DNA of 18,738 nucleotides from Pseudorhodoplanes sp. (GTDB lineage: Bacteria; Pseudomonadota; Alphaproteobacteria; Rhizobiales; Xanthobacteraceae). How positions within the stretch are numbered: position 1 is the stretch's first letter; the number at the start of each line of letters is the position of its first letter. This document shows, piece by piece, positions 6,654 through 15,778 of the stretch. The DNA lies in contig WBUW01000012.1 in NCBI GenBank assembly GCA_008933495.1, positions 1-18,738 of the forward strand, given 5' to 3'. The notes beneath the pieces are model-generated. The model had not been told where the DNA came from and did no database searches. It saw only the letters and a program-made list of their open reading frames with translations. Both the position numbers and the translations under genes were made by a program.

Positions 6654-7810
6654 TGCCCGCGGCCATTCAATCCACCGACCGCGCCGACCGCCAGGTCATG
6701 CGCCTGTTCCTGTGCGGCGATGTCATGACCGGGCGCGGCATCGATCAGATACTGGCGCAGCCGTGCGATCCGGTTCTTTTCGAAAGCTATGCCCGTTCGG
6801 CCCTGGACTATGTGCATCTGGCCGAGAAGGCGGGCGGCGCAATTCCGCGAAGGGTTTCGCCGTCCTACATTTGGGGCGCCGCGCTTGATGAGCTTCGTCG
6901 CATGCAGCCGGACGTCCGCATTATCAATCTTGAAACCAGTATCACCCGCAGCCAGGACTACATGGCCAAGGGCATCAATTACCGCATGAGTCCGGAGAAT
7001 GCCGATTGTCTGGTCGCGGCGGGGATCGATTGTTGCGCGCTCGCCAACAATCATGTGCTCGACTGGGGACAGAGCGGCCTTCTCGATACGCTTGCGACGT
7101 TGAGGCGGTTGAACATCAGGGCCGCCGGCGCCGGCCGTGACCTGAACGAGGCCGCCGCTCCCGCCATTCTCGACATTGCCGGACAGGGCCGCGTGCTGGT
7201 CTTTTCCTATGCGACGGCGACGAGCGGCACGCCGCCGAGCTGGGCGGCGAGGCCGCAACGGCCGGGCGTGAATTTCCTCGCCGACCTGTCCGCGGCGAAT
7301 GCCGGGCGCGTCGCCGAACAGATCGCCGGCGCGCGCCGGCCCGGCGACGTGGTTGTCGTTTCGATTCATTGGGGGCCGAACTGGGGCTATGAAATTCCCG
7401 AAGCGCAGCGGCAATTTGCCCATGAGCTGATCGATCGGACGGATGTCGCGATCGTCCATGGCCATTCCTCGCATCACGCCAAGGCGATCGAGATCTATCG
7501 CGGCCGCCTCATCCTGTACGGTTGCGGTGATTTCCTGAACGACTATGAAGGCATTACCGGATATGAGGCGTACCGGGACGATCTGGCGCTGATGTATTTT
7601 GCCGATGTCACGACCGGGAATTCGCAACTTGCCGCATTGGACATCGTTGCCCTGCAGATCAGACAATTCCGTCTTGTCCGGGCTTCACCCGACGATGTCG
7701 ACTGGGTCCTGCAGATGCTGACGCGGGAATGTCGGCCATTCGGGACCGAGTTCGTGGCCCGGTCGGATGGACGGGTTACATTGTCGTGGCCGGCGCGCGC
7801 GAAACAGTAA
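6653..7810 (+). CDS. CapA-family (PgsA-like) metallophosphoesterase-fold protein
   Basis: A 385-residue member of the CapA/PgsA family, named after poly-gamma-glutamate capsule proteins and sharing a calcineurin-like phosphoesterase fold. Metal-site motifs in order are LFLCGDVMTGRG (C21-G22-D23), NLE at 92-94, ALANNHVLDWG with N132, N133 and H134, SIHWGPNW at 237-244, HGHSSHH at 269-275 and YGCGDFLNDY at 289-298. It lacks the N-terminal membrane anchor or signal peptide of classical CapA/PgsA, so it is probably cytoplasmic, and no capsule ligase gene is nearby. The start at 6653 forms TGATG with thpR and has GCGGAG 6 nt upstream; the alternative ATG at 6698 has a poorer site. A capsule role is not supported by context. 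A phosphatase-type function is possible. Confidence 0.85.
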   Translation: MPAAIQSTDRADRQVMRLFLCGDVMTGRGIDQILAQPCDPVLFESYARSALDYVHLAEKAGGAIPRRVSPSYIWGAALDELRRMQPDVRIINLETSITRSQDYMAKGINYRMSPENADCLVAAGIDCCALANNHVLDWGQSGLLDTLATLRRLNIRAAGAGRDLNEAAAPAILDIAGQGRVLVFSYATATSGTPPSWAARPQRPGVNFLADLSAANAGRVAEQIAGARRPGDVVVVSIHWGPNWGYEIPEAQRQFAHELIDRTDVAIVHGHSSHHAKAIEIYRGRLILYGCGDFLNDYEGITGYEAYRDDLALMYFADVTTGNSQLAALDIVALQIRQFRLVRASPDDVDWVLQMLTRECRPFGTEFVARSDGRVTLSWPARAKQ

Positions 7811-7838
7811 TTGCGCGAATCGCTCGTATGGAGAACCG

Positions 7839-8051
7839 ATGATGACGTGGCAACCGGGTGATGGACACGCAAAGGGCGTTCCGCCGCGGCGGGACAGGCA
7901 TTATTCTTATGATGAAAGCGTCGATGAACCGGCGAAACTGCTTGACGACGAACCGGTCGAGATTGAAAGGGAAACTCCGGCGGACGATAACGAGCCTGTC
8001 GAACGCGCCGGTGAGGCAGACAAGCCGATGCCCTCGCCGTTCGACGACTGA
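7839..8051 (+). CDS. Small acidic hypothetical protein
   Basis: A 70-residue protein not recognised as any family. The first 25 residues are polar and basic (TWQPGDGHAKGVPPRRDRHY). The rest is very acidic and probably disordered (DEPAKLLDDEPVEIERETP), ending in PMPSPFDD. There are no cysteines, membrane segments or signal peptide. GGAG at 7830-7833 lies 5 nt before the ATG at 7839 and 8 nt before an adjacent ATG at 7842, so either could start it. It lies 28 nt after the CapA-family stop on the same strand and is probably co-transcribed. The site and spacing favour a real gene. Confidence 0.6.
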   Translation: MMTWQPGDGHAKGVPPRRDRHYSYDESVDEPAKLLDDEPVEIERETPADDNEPVERAGEADKPMPSPFDD

Positions 8052-8164
8052 TCACGCAGACGCATTGCGTAAATTGGCCGGGGCGGCGATGCCGGAAACG
8101 ATCCTGCAGCCAGCCGCCGCAGGCTCAGGCGCAGCCAGAATTGCATAGCGACCGGAGAACGCGC

Positions 8165-8920
8165 ATGACCAACAAGATCGATCTCAATGGCCGTTTTGCC
8201 GTCGTCACCGGCGGCGCGCAGGGGATCGGCCGAGCGATTGCGGAGCGCTTTCTTGATTCCGGAGCAGCGGTCGCGATCTGGGACCGCGACCGGCCGTTGG
8301 CGGAGAAGACCGCGCAGCAATTGGGCAGCCGCGGACGGGCTGCCGCCTTCGCTGCCGATGTCGCGAACTATGCAAGCGTCGAGGCCGCGCGCGATGCGAC
8401 GCTGGCCGCATTCGGCCGCATCGATATCCTGGTCAATAACGCCGGCATCGGCGGTCCGACCGCCACGACCTGGGACTATCCGCTCGACGCCTGGCGCCAG
8501 GTCATGGCGGTCAACCTGGACGGCGCATTCTTTTGCTGTCGCGCGCTGGTGCCGCACATGATCGCCAACAATTACGGCCGCATCGTCAATATCGCATCGG
8601 TCGCCGGCAAGGAAGGCAATCCGCGGGCGCCGGCCTATTCGGCGTCGAAGGCGGGATTGATTTCGCTAACCAAGTCGCTGGGCAAGGAGCTCGCCGGTTA
8701 CGACATCGGCGTCAACTGCATCACGCCGTCGGCGGCCAAGACGGAACTGCTCAGGCAGTTCAACGAGGATTTCGTCAAGGTCATGCTGGCCAAGGTGCCG
8801 CGCGGACGCTTTGTCCTGGTCGAGGAAATTGCCGCCATGGCCGCGTTCTGTGCGTCGGCCGACTGCTCGTTCACGACCGGCGGCGTCTTCGATATTTCCG
8901 GCGGCCGGGCGACCTATTGA
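8165..8920 (+). CDS. Short-chain dehydrogenase/reductase (SDR), probably NAD-dependent
   Basis: A 251-residue classical SDR that oxidises an alcohol or reduces a ketone. The Rossmann motif TGGAQGIG is at 15-22. An acidic residue ends strand 2 (IWD, D40), which favours NAD over NADP. NNAG is at 91-94. The catalytic tetrad is N117, S145, Y158 and K162 (AYSASK). After strand 6 the usual PG is PS (ITPSAAKT), which is uncommon but tolerated. The start at 8165 has GGAG 7 nt upstream; an in-frame TTG at 8141 is less likely. It precedes a gpsA-type gene by 18 bp, suggesting a two-gene unit. Annotation as 3-oxoacyl-ACP reductase would be guesswork; an acetoin/butanediol or sugar-alcohol substrate fits the neighbourhood but is unproven. 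Confidence 0.85.
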   Translation: MTNKIDLNGRFAVVTGGAQGIGRAIAERFLDSGAAVAIWDRDRPLAEKTAQQLGSRGRAAAFAADVANYASVEAARDATLAAFGRIDILVNNAGIGGPTATTWDYPLDAWRQVMAVNLDGAFFCCRALVPHMIANNYGRIVNIASVAGKEGNPRAPAYSASKAGLISLTKSLGKELAGYDIGVNCITPSAAKTELLRQFNEDFVKVMLAKVPRGRFVLVEEIAAMAAFCASADCSFTTGGVFDISGGRATY

Positions 8921-8938
8921 ACGCCCCGCAGTCAGCGC

Positions 8939-9943
8939 ATGAAAAAAGTCGGCATCATCGGAGGCGGATCGTTCGGAACCGCGATGGCCTGCGCGGCGCG
9001 GCGCGCCGGGCTCGCCGTCAGCCTGTGGGCCCGGGAAACCGACATTGTTGATGCGATCAATGCCGGCCGCGGGAATCCTTCGTTCCTGCCCGGCGTTGAT
9101 CTCGCGCCGGGAATTGTGGCGACGGCGGACCTGGGCGCCGCCGCGGCGGCGGCGGATTTCATCCTGATGGTGGTGCCGTCGCAATTTCTGCGCGGCGTCG
9201 CCGAACAATTGCGGCCGTTCCTGGCGGCGGGAATCCCGGTGATATCGTGCTCGAAGGGGATCGAGCGCAATTCGTGCGCGCTGATGCCGGAAGTGATTGC
9301 CGAGGCGCTTCCACTGGCGAGCGTCGGCGTGCTGGCGGGGCCCTCGTTCGCAAGAGAAGTCGGGCTTGGATTGCCGACCGGCGTGACATTGGCCTGTGCC
9401 GACCAGGCGCTCGCCGGGCGTGTCGCGCATGCGCTCGGCAGCCCGCGCTTCCGCGTCTACACCTCCGGCGACCCGATCAGCGCGACGATCGGCGGCGCCT
9501 TCAAGAACGTGCTTGCCATTGCCTGCGGCATCGCGATCGCCCGCGACATGGGCGAGAACGTACGCGGGCTGTTGATCGCGCGCGGACTGCATGAGATGGC
9601 GTGCATCGCCCGCGCCAAGGGCGGCGACCCGCTCAACCTGATGGGCCTTGCCGGCAGCGGCGACGTGACGCTGACCTGCATGGGCACGCAGTCGCGCAAC
9701 ACGACATTCGGCATTGCGCTGGGTCAGGGCCGGTCGCCGGCGCAAATCCTCGCCGAGCGCAGGGTCGTGACCGAGGGCGTGCAGACCGCGGCGTCGATCA
9801 GCGCGCTCGGCCGCCGGCTCGGCGTGCCGGTGCCGCTCGCCTCGGCGGTGAACCGGATTGTGAACGAGGGCGCCGGAATCGACGCGACCATCGAAGAACT
9901 GTTGGCCTTGCCCGCCGGCCCGGAACTCGCCGGCCTGACCTGA
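8939..9943 (+). CDS. gpsA: NAD(P)-dependent glycerol-3-phosphate dehydrogenase family protein
   Basis: A 334-residue protein close in length to E. coli GpsA (339), which interconverts dihydroxyacetone phosphate and glycerol 3-phosphate, the phospholipid backbone precursor. Seen are the nucleotide-binding GGGSFGTA at 8-15, SKGIE with K106, AGPSFA at 133-138, the catalytic GGAFKN with K189, LAGSGDVTLTC with D242, and the phosphate-binding QSRNTTFG at 251-258. These are all expected functional residues. The ribosome-binding site is weak, and the gene follows an SDR by 18 bp, suggesting coupled translation. Its location beside an SDR and an importer instead of with secB/tsaD-type housekeeping neighbours raises the possibility of a catabolic paralogue. 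That is inference. Confidence 0.85.
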   Translation: MKKVGIIGGGSFGTAMACAARRAGLAVSLWARETDIVDAINAGRGNPSFLPGVDLAPGIVATADLGAAAAAADFILMVVPSQFLRGVAEQLRPFLAAGIPVISCSKGIERNSCALMPEVIAEALPLASVGVLAGPSFAREVGLGLPTGVTLACADQALAGRVAHALGSPRFRVYTSGDPISATIGGAFKNVLAIACGIAIARDMGENVRGLLIARGLHEMACIARAKGGDPLNLMGLAGSGDVTLTCMGTQSRNTTFGIALGQGRSPAQILAERRVVTEGVQTAASISALGRRLGVPVPLASAVNRIVNEGAGIDATIEELLALPAGPELAGLT

Positions 9944-9949
9944 TCGGCG

Positions 9950-11623
9950 TCAGCCGAACAGTCCGCCGACGCGCGTGCCGGCGATCCGGTTCACGATGTA
10001 GAGGCTGATGGCGCACATCGCGATCAGGATCACGCCGAGAGCGGCGGCCTGGCTCTGCGAGCCCGCGATATAGAAGGTGAAGATGCCGAACGGCATCATC
10101 TCCCAGCCGCCGAGCGTGAGAAAGATCGTGGCGGAGGCTTCCTGGATCGAGGTGAGGAAGGAGAACAGCGCGCCGACCAGGATGCCCTTCCACACCAGCG
10201 GCACGGTGATGTCGCGGAAGACCTGAAGTTTCGTGGCGCCGACATTCTCCGCCGCCTCTTCCATCGATTTGTGCACCAGCAGCAGCGAGGAAAGGCTGCC
10301 GCGCACGGTGTAAGGCAGGCGGCGCACGGCGAGGACGAGCGGCAGGATGATCCACATGCTGGTCAGCGGAATATCGACCACCGGCAGCGGAAAGTTGAAA
10401 GCGCGGATATAGGCGATGCCGATCGCGGTTCCCGGGATGGCGAGGATCAGCGTGGTGAGGGCGTCCATGGTGTTGCGGCCGGGCGTCCGGGTGCGGCCGA
10501 GAATCCAGGCCATCGGGACGCCGACCACGAGGCAAAGCGCGACGGCAATACCGGAGAAGATAATCGAGTTGAGGATGAATTTCGGCGTCTCGATGCTCAC
10601 CTGCCGGAAGAATTCCAGCGTGTAGACGACCGGGAACGGCGTCAGTGCCCAGCCGCGGCCGACGGCGGCGAACATCACGCCCACTTGCGGCATGAACGAA
10701 ATGAACAGGAGCAGCGAGAGGAAGCCGACGGCGAGCCAGCGCCTGACCGGCCCGAGCTGGCGGCGTTCGACGCGCGAATAGGCGAGCGAGCTGTAATCCT
10801 TGAGCGCGACATATTGCCGGGCGGCCAGCACGAACAGGATCGCGAGAATGACGAGAAGCGCCGAAATCACGATCCCCATCCGGAAAATACGGCGATCGAC
10901 GAACTGCATGATGTTGAGATAGGCCTGCGGCGCGAGCAGGTCCTGCACCCCGAGGACCAGCGGGGTGATGAAATCGGCGAAAGTCCAGATAAAGACCAAC
11001 AGCGCGCCGGAAATATATCCCGGCGTCGTGAGCGGCAGGGTGATGTCCCGCAAACGCCGCCAGCCCTTTGCCCCCATGCCCTGGGCAGCCTCCTCGAGCG
11101 TCGGATCGACCTTCGACAACGCGTCGAGGATGCTGAGCGTCATCATCGGAAACAGGTGAATCGTTTCGACCAGCAGGACGCCTTGAACCCCGTACATGAA
11201 ATTGATCGGTTGCTCCAGGCCGAACCAGTCCATGAGCAGGATATTGACCGTGCCGGCGCGGCCCAGGATGAAAACAAATCCGAGCACGCCGACCAGCGGC
11301 GGCAGGATGAGCGGCAGCATGGTGAGGTAGGAGAACAGATTGCGATAGGGAAACTCGTAGCGGATCAACAGAAGCGCGACCGCGATCCCGATCACCGAGG
11401 TCGTGAATACCGCCGCCAGTCCGAGCAGCAGCGATTTCCACAGCGAACGCAGATAGAAGGAGTCGGTGAAAAATTCCGCGAAATTGACCAGCGTGAACTC
11501 GCCGGCTTCGCCGGTGAAGGCGTCATAGAAAATGCGGATGAGAGGGAAGACGACGAAAATGATCAGGAACGCCCAGATGACGGCGAATCCGAGAATCGCG
11601 GAGGTTGCGCGCGGCAATCTCAT
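9950..11623 (-). CDS. ABC importer permease, fused double-domain (iron/organophosphate/phosphonate-type)
   Basis: A 557-residue inner-membrane protein made of two homologous permease halves, as in FbpB or AfuB. About twelve hydrophobic segments are visible, starting at ILGFAVIWAFLIIFVVFPL. Each half has an EAA loop that docks on the ATPase: EEAAQGMGAKGWRRLRD from about 177 and EEAAENVGATKLQVFRD from about 455. It overlaps the ATPase gene by ATGA at 11620-11623, so the two are translationally coupled. It ends only 6 bp from the convergent gpsA stop. Such permeases are often labelled iron transporters, but relatives carry sugar phosphates, phosphonates or polyamines, so the substrate cannot be stated. 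Confidence 0.9.
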   Translation of the reverse strand: MRLPRATSAILGFAVIWAFLIIFVVFPLIRIFYDAFTGEAGEFTLVNFAEFFTDSFYLRSLWKSLLLGLAAVFTTSVIGIAVALLLIRYEFPYRNLFSYLTMLPLILPPLVGVLGFVFILGRAGTVNILLMDWFGLEQPINFMYGVQGVLLVETIHLFPMMTLSILDALSKVDPTLEEAAQGMGAKGWRRLRDITLPLTTPGYISGALLVFIWTFADFITPLVLGVQDLLAPQAYLNIMQFVDRRIFRMGIVISALLVILAILFVLAARQYVALKDYSSLAYSRVERRQLGPVRRWLAVGFLSLLLFISFMPQVGVMFAAVGRGWALTPFPVVYTLEFFRQVSIETPKFILNSIIFSGIAVALCLVVGVPMAWILGRTRTPGRNTMDALTTLILAIPGTAIGIAYIRAFNFPLPVVDIPLTSMWIILPLVLAVRRLPYTVRGSLSSLLLVHKSMEEAAENVGATKLQVFRDITVPLVWKGILVGALFSFLTSIQEASATIFLTLGGWEMMPFGIFTFYIAGSQSQAAALGVILIAMCAISLYIVNRIAGTRVGGLFG

Positions 11624-12696
11624 GTCGTCTCCGGGATCGCGACCGTGCTGGTCGCCGGAAAAGCGAGCGTGACATTACTGTCGAGCGGCAGCATTTCATG
11701 ATGCCAGGGATCGCGGATATCGATCTTGAAGATGAGTCCCGGAGAAAGCTCGACGTCGTAGCGCAACGAATTTCCCATATAGGCGGCGAAGGAAATTCGT
11801 CCCGTGACCAGATTGTGGCCCTGGCTGCGGCCGTTCAGCGCTGCGTTCTCCGGACGGATGCACAAGACGCAGCGATCCCCGACCCGGAATCGCGCATCGA
11901 TCAACGCGGAAAATTCTCCGACGCCGGTCTTGACCCGCAAGCGCTGCTCGCCGGAATCCAGCGCGGTAACCGTGCCGTCGATCAGGTTGTTGATCCCGAT
12001 GAAGTCGGCCACGAAGCGGCTGGCCGGACGCTCATAGAGTTCCTTGGGCGGCGCAACCTGGAGCACCTTGCCCTGATTGAAGACCGCAATACGGTCCGAC
12101 AGGGTCAGCGCCTCTTCCTGATCGTGCGTCACATACAGGGTCGTGATGCCGAGGTCTTTCTGAAGCTTGCGAATTTCCTGCCGCACCTGCACGCGGACCT
12201 TGGCATCGAGATTGGAGAGCGGCTCATCGAGCAGGAGAATTTTGGGATTGAGCACCAGGGCCCGCGCCAGCGCCACGCGCTGCTGCTGGCCGCCGGAAAG
12301 CTGGCCGGGATAGCGATCGCCAAGTCCGGCCAGCTTCACCTTTTCCATGACCGCCTGCACGCGCGACGCGATATCGGTGCGTGAAAGCTTGCGTAATTTC
12401 AGGCCGTAGCCGACGTTCTCCTGGACCGTCATGTGCGGCCAGAGCGCGAAGTTCTGGAACACCATGCCGATTCCGCGCTCGTTCGGCGGAACGTCGTTGA
12501 CGCGCTGGCCATCGAAGCGGATTTCGCCCTCGTCGGGCGCGTAGAAACCCGCAATCAGGCGCAACAGGGTGGTCTTGCCGCAACCGGAGGGCCCCAGGAG
12601 GGTGAATAACTCACCATCCTGGATGCACAGGTTCACCTCGTTGACCGCTGCCATCTTGCCAAAGCGCTTTGTGACATCTTGTATGTCTATGCGCAT
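11620..12696 (-). CDS. ABC importer ATPase (PotA/FbpC type)
   Basis: A 358-residue ATP-binding subunit that powers the importer from the cytoplasmic side. It has Walker A GPSGCGKT at 35-42, a Q-loop at Q81 (VFQNFALWPHMT), signature LSGGQQQR at 133-140, Walker B ILLLDE at 153-158 and switch histidine H191 (YVTHDQEEAL). The last 110 residues form a TOBE-type regulatory domain typical of the PotA/FbpC/UgpC/MalK group. All catalytic residues are present. The start at 12696 has GGGGG 8 nt upstream. It lies 28 bp after the binding-protein gene and overlaps the permease by 4 nt, so the three form one operon in the order binding protein, ATPase, permease. Confidence 0.93.
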   Translation of the reverse strand: MRIDIQDVTKRFGKMAAVNEVNLCIQDGELFTLLGPSGCGKTTLLRLIAGFYAPDEGEIRFDGQRVNDVPPNERGIGMVFQNFALWPHMTVQENVGYGLKLRKLSRTDIASRVQAVMEKVKLAGLGDRYPGQLSGGQQQRVALARALVLNPKILLLDEPLSNLDAKVRVQVRQEIRKLQKDLGITTLYVTHDQEEALTLSDRIAVFNQGKVLQVAPPKELYERPASRFVADFIGINNLIDGTVTALDSGEQRLRVKTGVGEFSALIDARFRVGDRCVLCIRPENAALNGRSQGHNLVTGRISFAAYMGNSLRYDVELSPGLIFKIDIRDPWHHEMLPLDSNVTLAFPATSTVAIPETT

Positions 12697-12724
12697 GGCG
12701 CAGGCCCCCGCGGCAGTTGCAAGT

Positions 12725-13858
12725 TCAGTATTTCTTCTTCAGCTCTTCCCAAGCCGACTCGATATCCTTTCGGAATTGCGAGTTGACCTGTTCGTAGCGT
12801 TTCTGCGCAATGTCGTCGTCATAGATATTGGTTACCTCGCGGTCGAAATAGGACCGCATGCCGCCGGTGAATTCCACCGCCAGCTCGGCCGTGGATCCGG
12901 GTGCGCCCTGAACGCGGTATTTCGGCGTGATCGGAAACACCCCGCGTTCCATGGCGACGCGTTGGCCGCGCTCGGAGAGCATAAACTCAATGAAGGCCCG
13001 TGCCGCTTTCGGGTGCTTGGCGCCAGCCAGCACGGCGATCGGTTCGGGCGTGATCCAGGCCGTCTTCGGCGCAACGAACTTGAGTTCGAAGCCGGCCAGA
13101 CGATCCTCGAACGCCATGTAGCTCGGCACGGCGAAGCCGGCGGCGAATTCACCCTTGGCGACGACGGAGGGAACGTCACGGCTGCGGGCGGTGAAGATGC
13201 CGGTATTGCCGCCGAGCCGCTTCAGCCATTCCCATCCCTTGGCGTCGCCGTCGCGCTGCAAGAGGACTTCGTAGGTGGCGTGGCTGCTGCTCGACCGGGT
13301 CGGGGCGCATTGCGCAACGTTGCCCTTCAGCTTCGGATGCAGCAGGTCGTCCCAATCCTTCGGTTCCGGAATGCCGAGCCGGGCAAAGATTTTCGGGTGA
13401 TAGACGAGCCCATAGGGTTCGAGAACGGTGCCGATCCAGAAGCCCTTGGGATCCTTGAGCGGAATGGGCTTCGGCTTGCCGATACTGTTGGGGATCGAAT
13501 CGACCACCGCCTTCGGCAAATCAAGCCTCATCAGCAGCTTCTGCTCGGTCAACTTGTCGAACAGGGCGCTTTCGCCGCCCCAGAAAATGTCGGCCTCCGG
13601 GCGGCCTTTCCATTCCACGATGCGGCCATAGGCGACCGGCGTTCCGGCGGCAAGGGCGCTGGTCTTGACCGTGATATTCCACTTTTCCTTGGCGAATTTG
13701 GCGAATTCCGCCAGGGACGGATCGGTCAGTGTCTTGGCGACCGGGGTGATAAGCACAAGCTCATCCTCGACCGCCGCACTTGTTTGCGGTGCAGCAGGAC
13801 CGGCTGCCGCGAGAAAACTGATCAAAGCAATCGGAAGCATCCGGAGTGTTCGAGGCAT
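12725..13858 (-). CDS. Periplasmic substrate-binding protein of the ABC importer (family 1)
   Basis: A 377-residue secreted binding protein. A signal peptide is clear: MPRTLR, a hydrophobic core (LPIALISFLAAAG) and an Ala-rich cleavage region near residue 22-28. The mature part has the two-lobed family 1/FbpA-like layout, with ADIFWGGESALFDKL, KDWDDLLHPKLKGNV and IAVLAGAKHPKAARAF in order. I do not see the adjacent tyrosine pair usual in ferric-iron binders, so iron is doubtful and an organic anion is as likely. I chose the ATG at 13858 over 13873 because GGGGG sits 5-6 nt upstream of it and it gives a cleaner signal peptide. It is the first gene of the importer operon, 61 nt from an FNR/FixK-like box shared with the divergent acetyl-CoA synthetase. 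Confidence 0.88.
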   Translation of the reverse strand: MPRTLRMLPIALISFLAAAGPAAPQTSAAVEDELVLITPVAKTLTDPSLAEFAKFAKEKWNITVKTSALAAGTPVAYGRIVEWKGRPEADIFWGGESALFDKLTEQKLLMRLDLPKAVVDSIPNSIGKPKPIPLKDPKGFWIGTVLEPYGLVYHPKIFARLGIPEPKDWDDLLHPKLKGNVAQCAPTRSSSSHATYEVLLQRDGDAKGWEWLKRLGGNTGIFTARSRDVPSVVAKGEFAAGFAVPSYMAFEDRLAGFELKFVAPKTAWITPEPIAVLAGAKHPKAARAFIEFMLSERGQRVAMERGVFPITPKYRVQGAPGSTAELAVEFTGGMRSYFDREVTNIYDDDIAQKRYEQVNSQFRKDIESAWEELKKKY

Positions 13859-13918
13859 GATTTCCCCCTTCAAGAAGAAAATACCGCGAGAAATCTATCA
13901 ATCATCAGATCAAGGGAT

Positions 13919-13932
13919 TTGATGCGCGTCAA
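13919..13932. promoter_or_regulatory. FNR/FixK-like box in the divergent importer/synthetase promoter region
   Basis: TTGATGCGCGTCAA has the TTGAT-N4-ATCAA form with one mismatch and satisfies TTGA-N6-TCAA. Toward the importer, a TAGATT -10-like hexamer (13898-13893) predicts a start near 13886, placing the box centre about 40 nt upstream. Toward the synthetase, TATTTT (13954-13959) predicts a start near 13966, again about 40 nt away. One box could thus activate both directions from the standard class II position. The hexamer matches are only 4 of 6. Confidence 0.55.
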
Positions 13933-14023
13933 TCCGCGGCCGAGGCTGGACCTTATTTTAGCCAATCGAGATTAGAACGCGCGTGCGAACATTTGATTTC
14001 ATTCTGAACTGCCGGATGTCGTC

Positions 14024-15774
<1,751 letters not shown>

Positions 15775-15778
<4 letters not shown>

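Noticed and set aside
8052..8164. Possible promoter or regulatory RNA before the SDR gene
   Set aside because: No convincing -35/-10 pair, palindrome or terminator-like hairpin was seen in these 113 bp.
9048..9060. TTGATGCGATCAA, similar to an FNR box
   Set aside because: The spacer between half sites is 3 nt, not 4, and it lies inside the gpsA coding region.
9944..9957. Hairpin TCGGC-GTCA-GCCGA between convergent gpsA and permease stops, as a two-way terminator
   Set aside because: The stem is only 5 bp with no T-run on either side, too weak to call.
10271..11701. 476-codon plus-strand frame opposite the permease
   Set aside because: Its translation is dominated by Arg, Asp, Glu and Gln, the mirror of hydrophobic membrane codons; it is an artefact of the permease.
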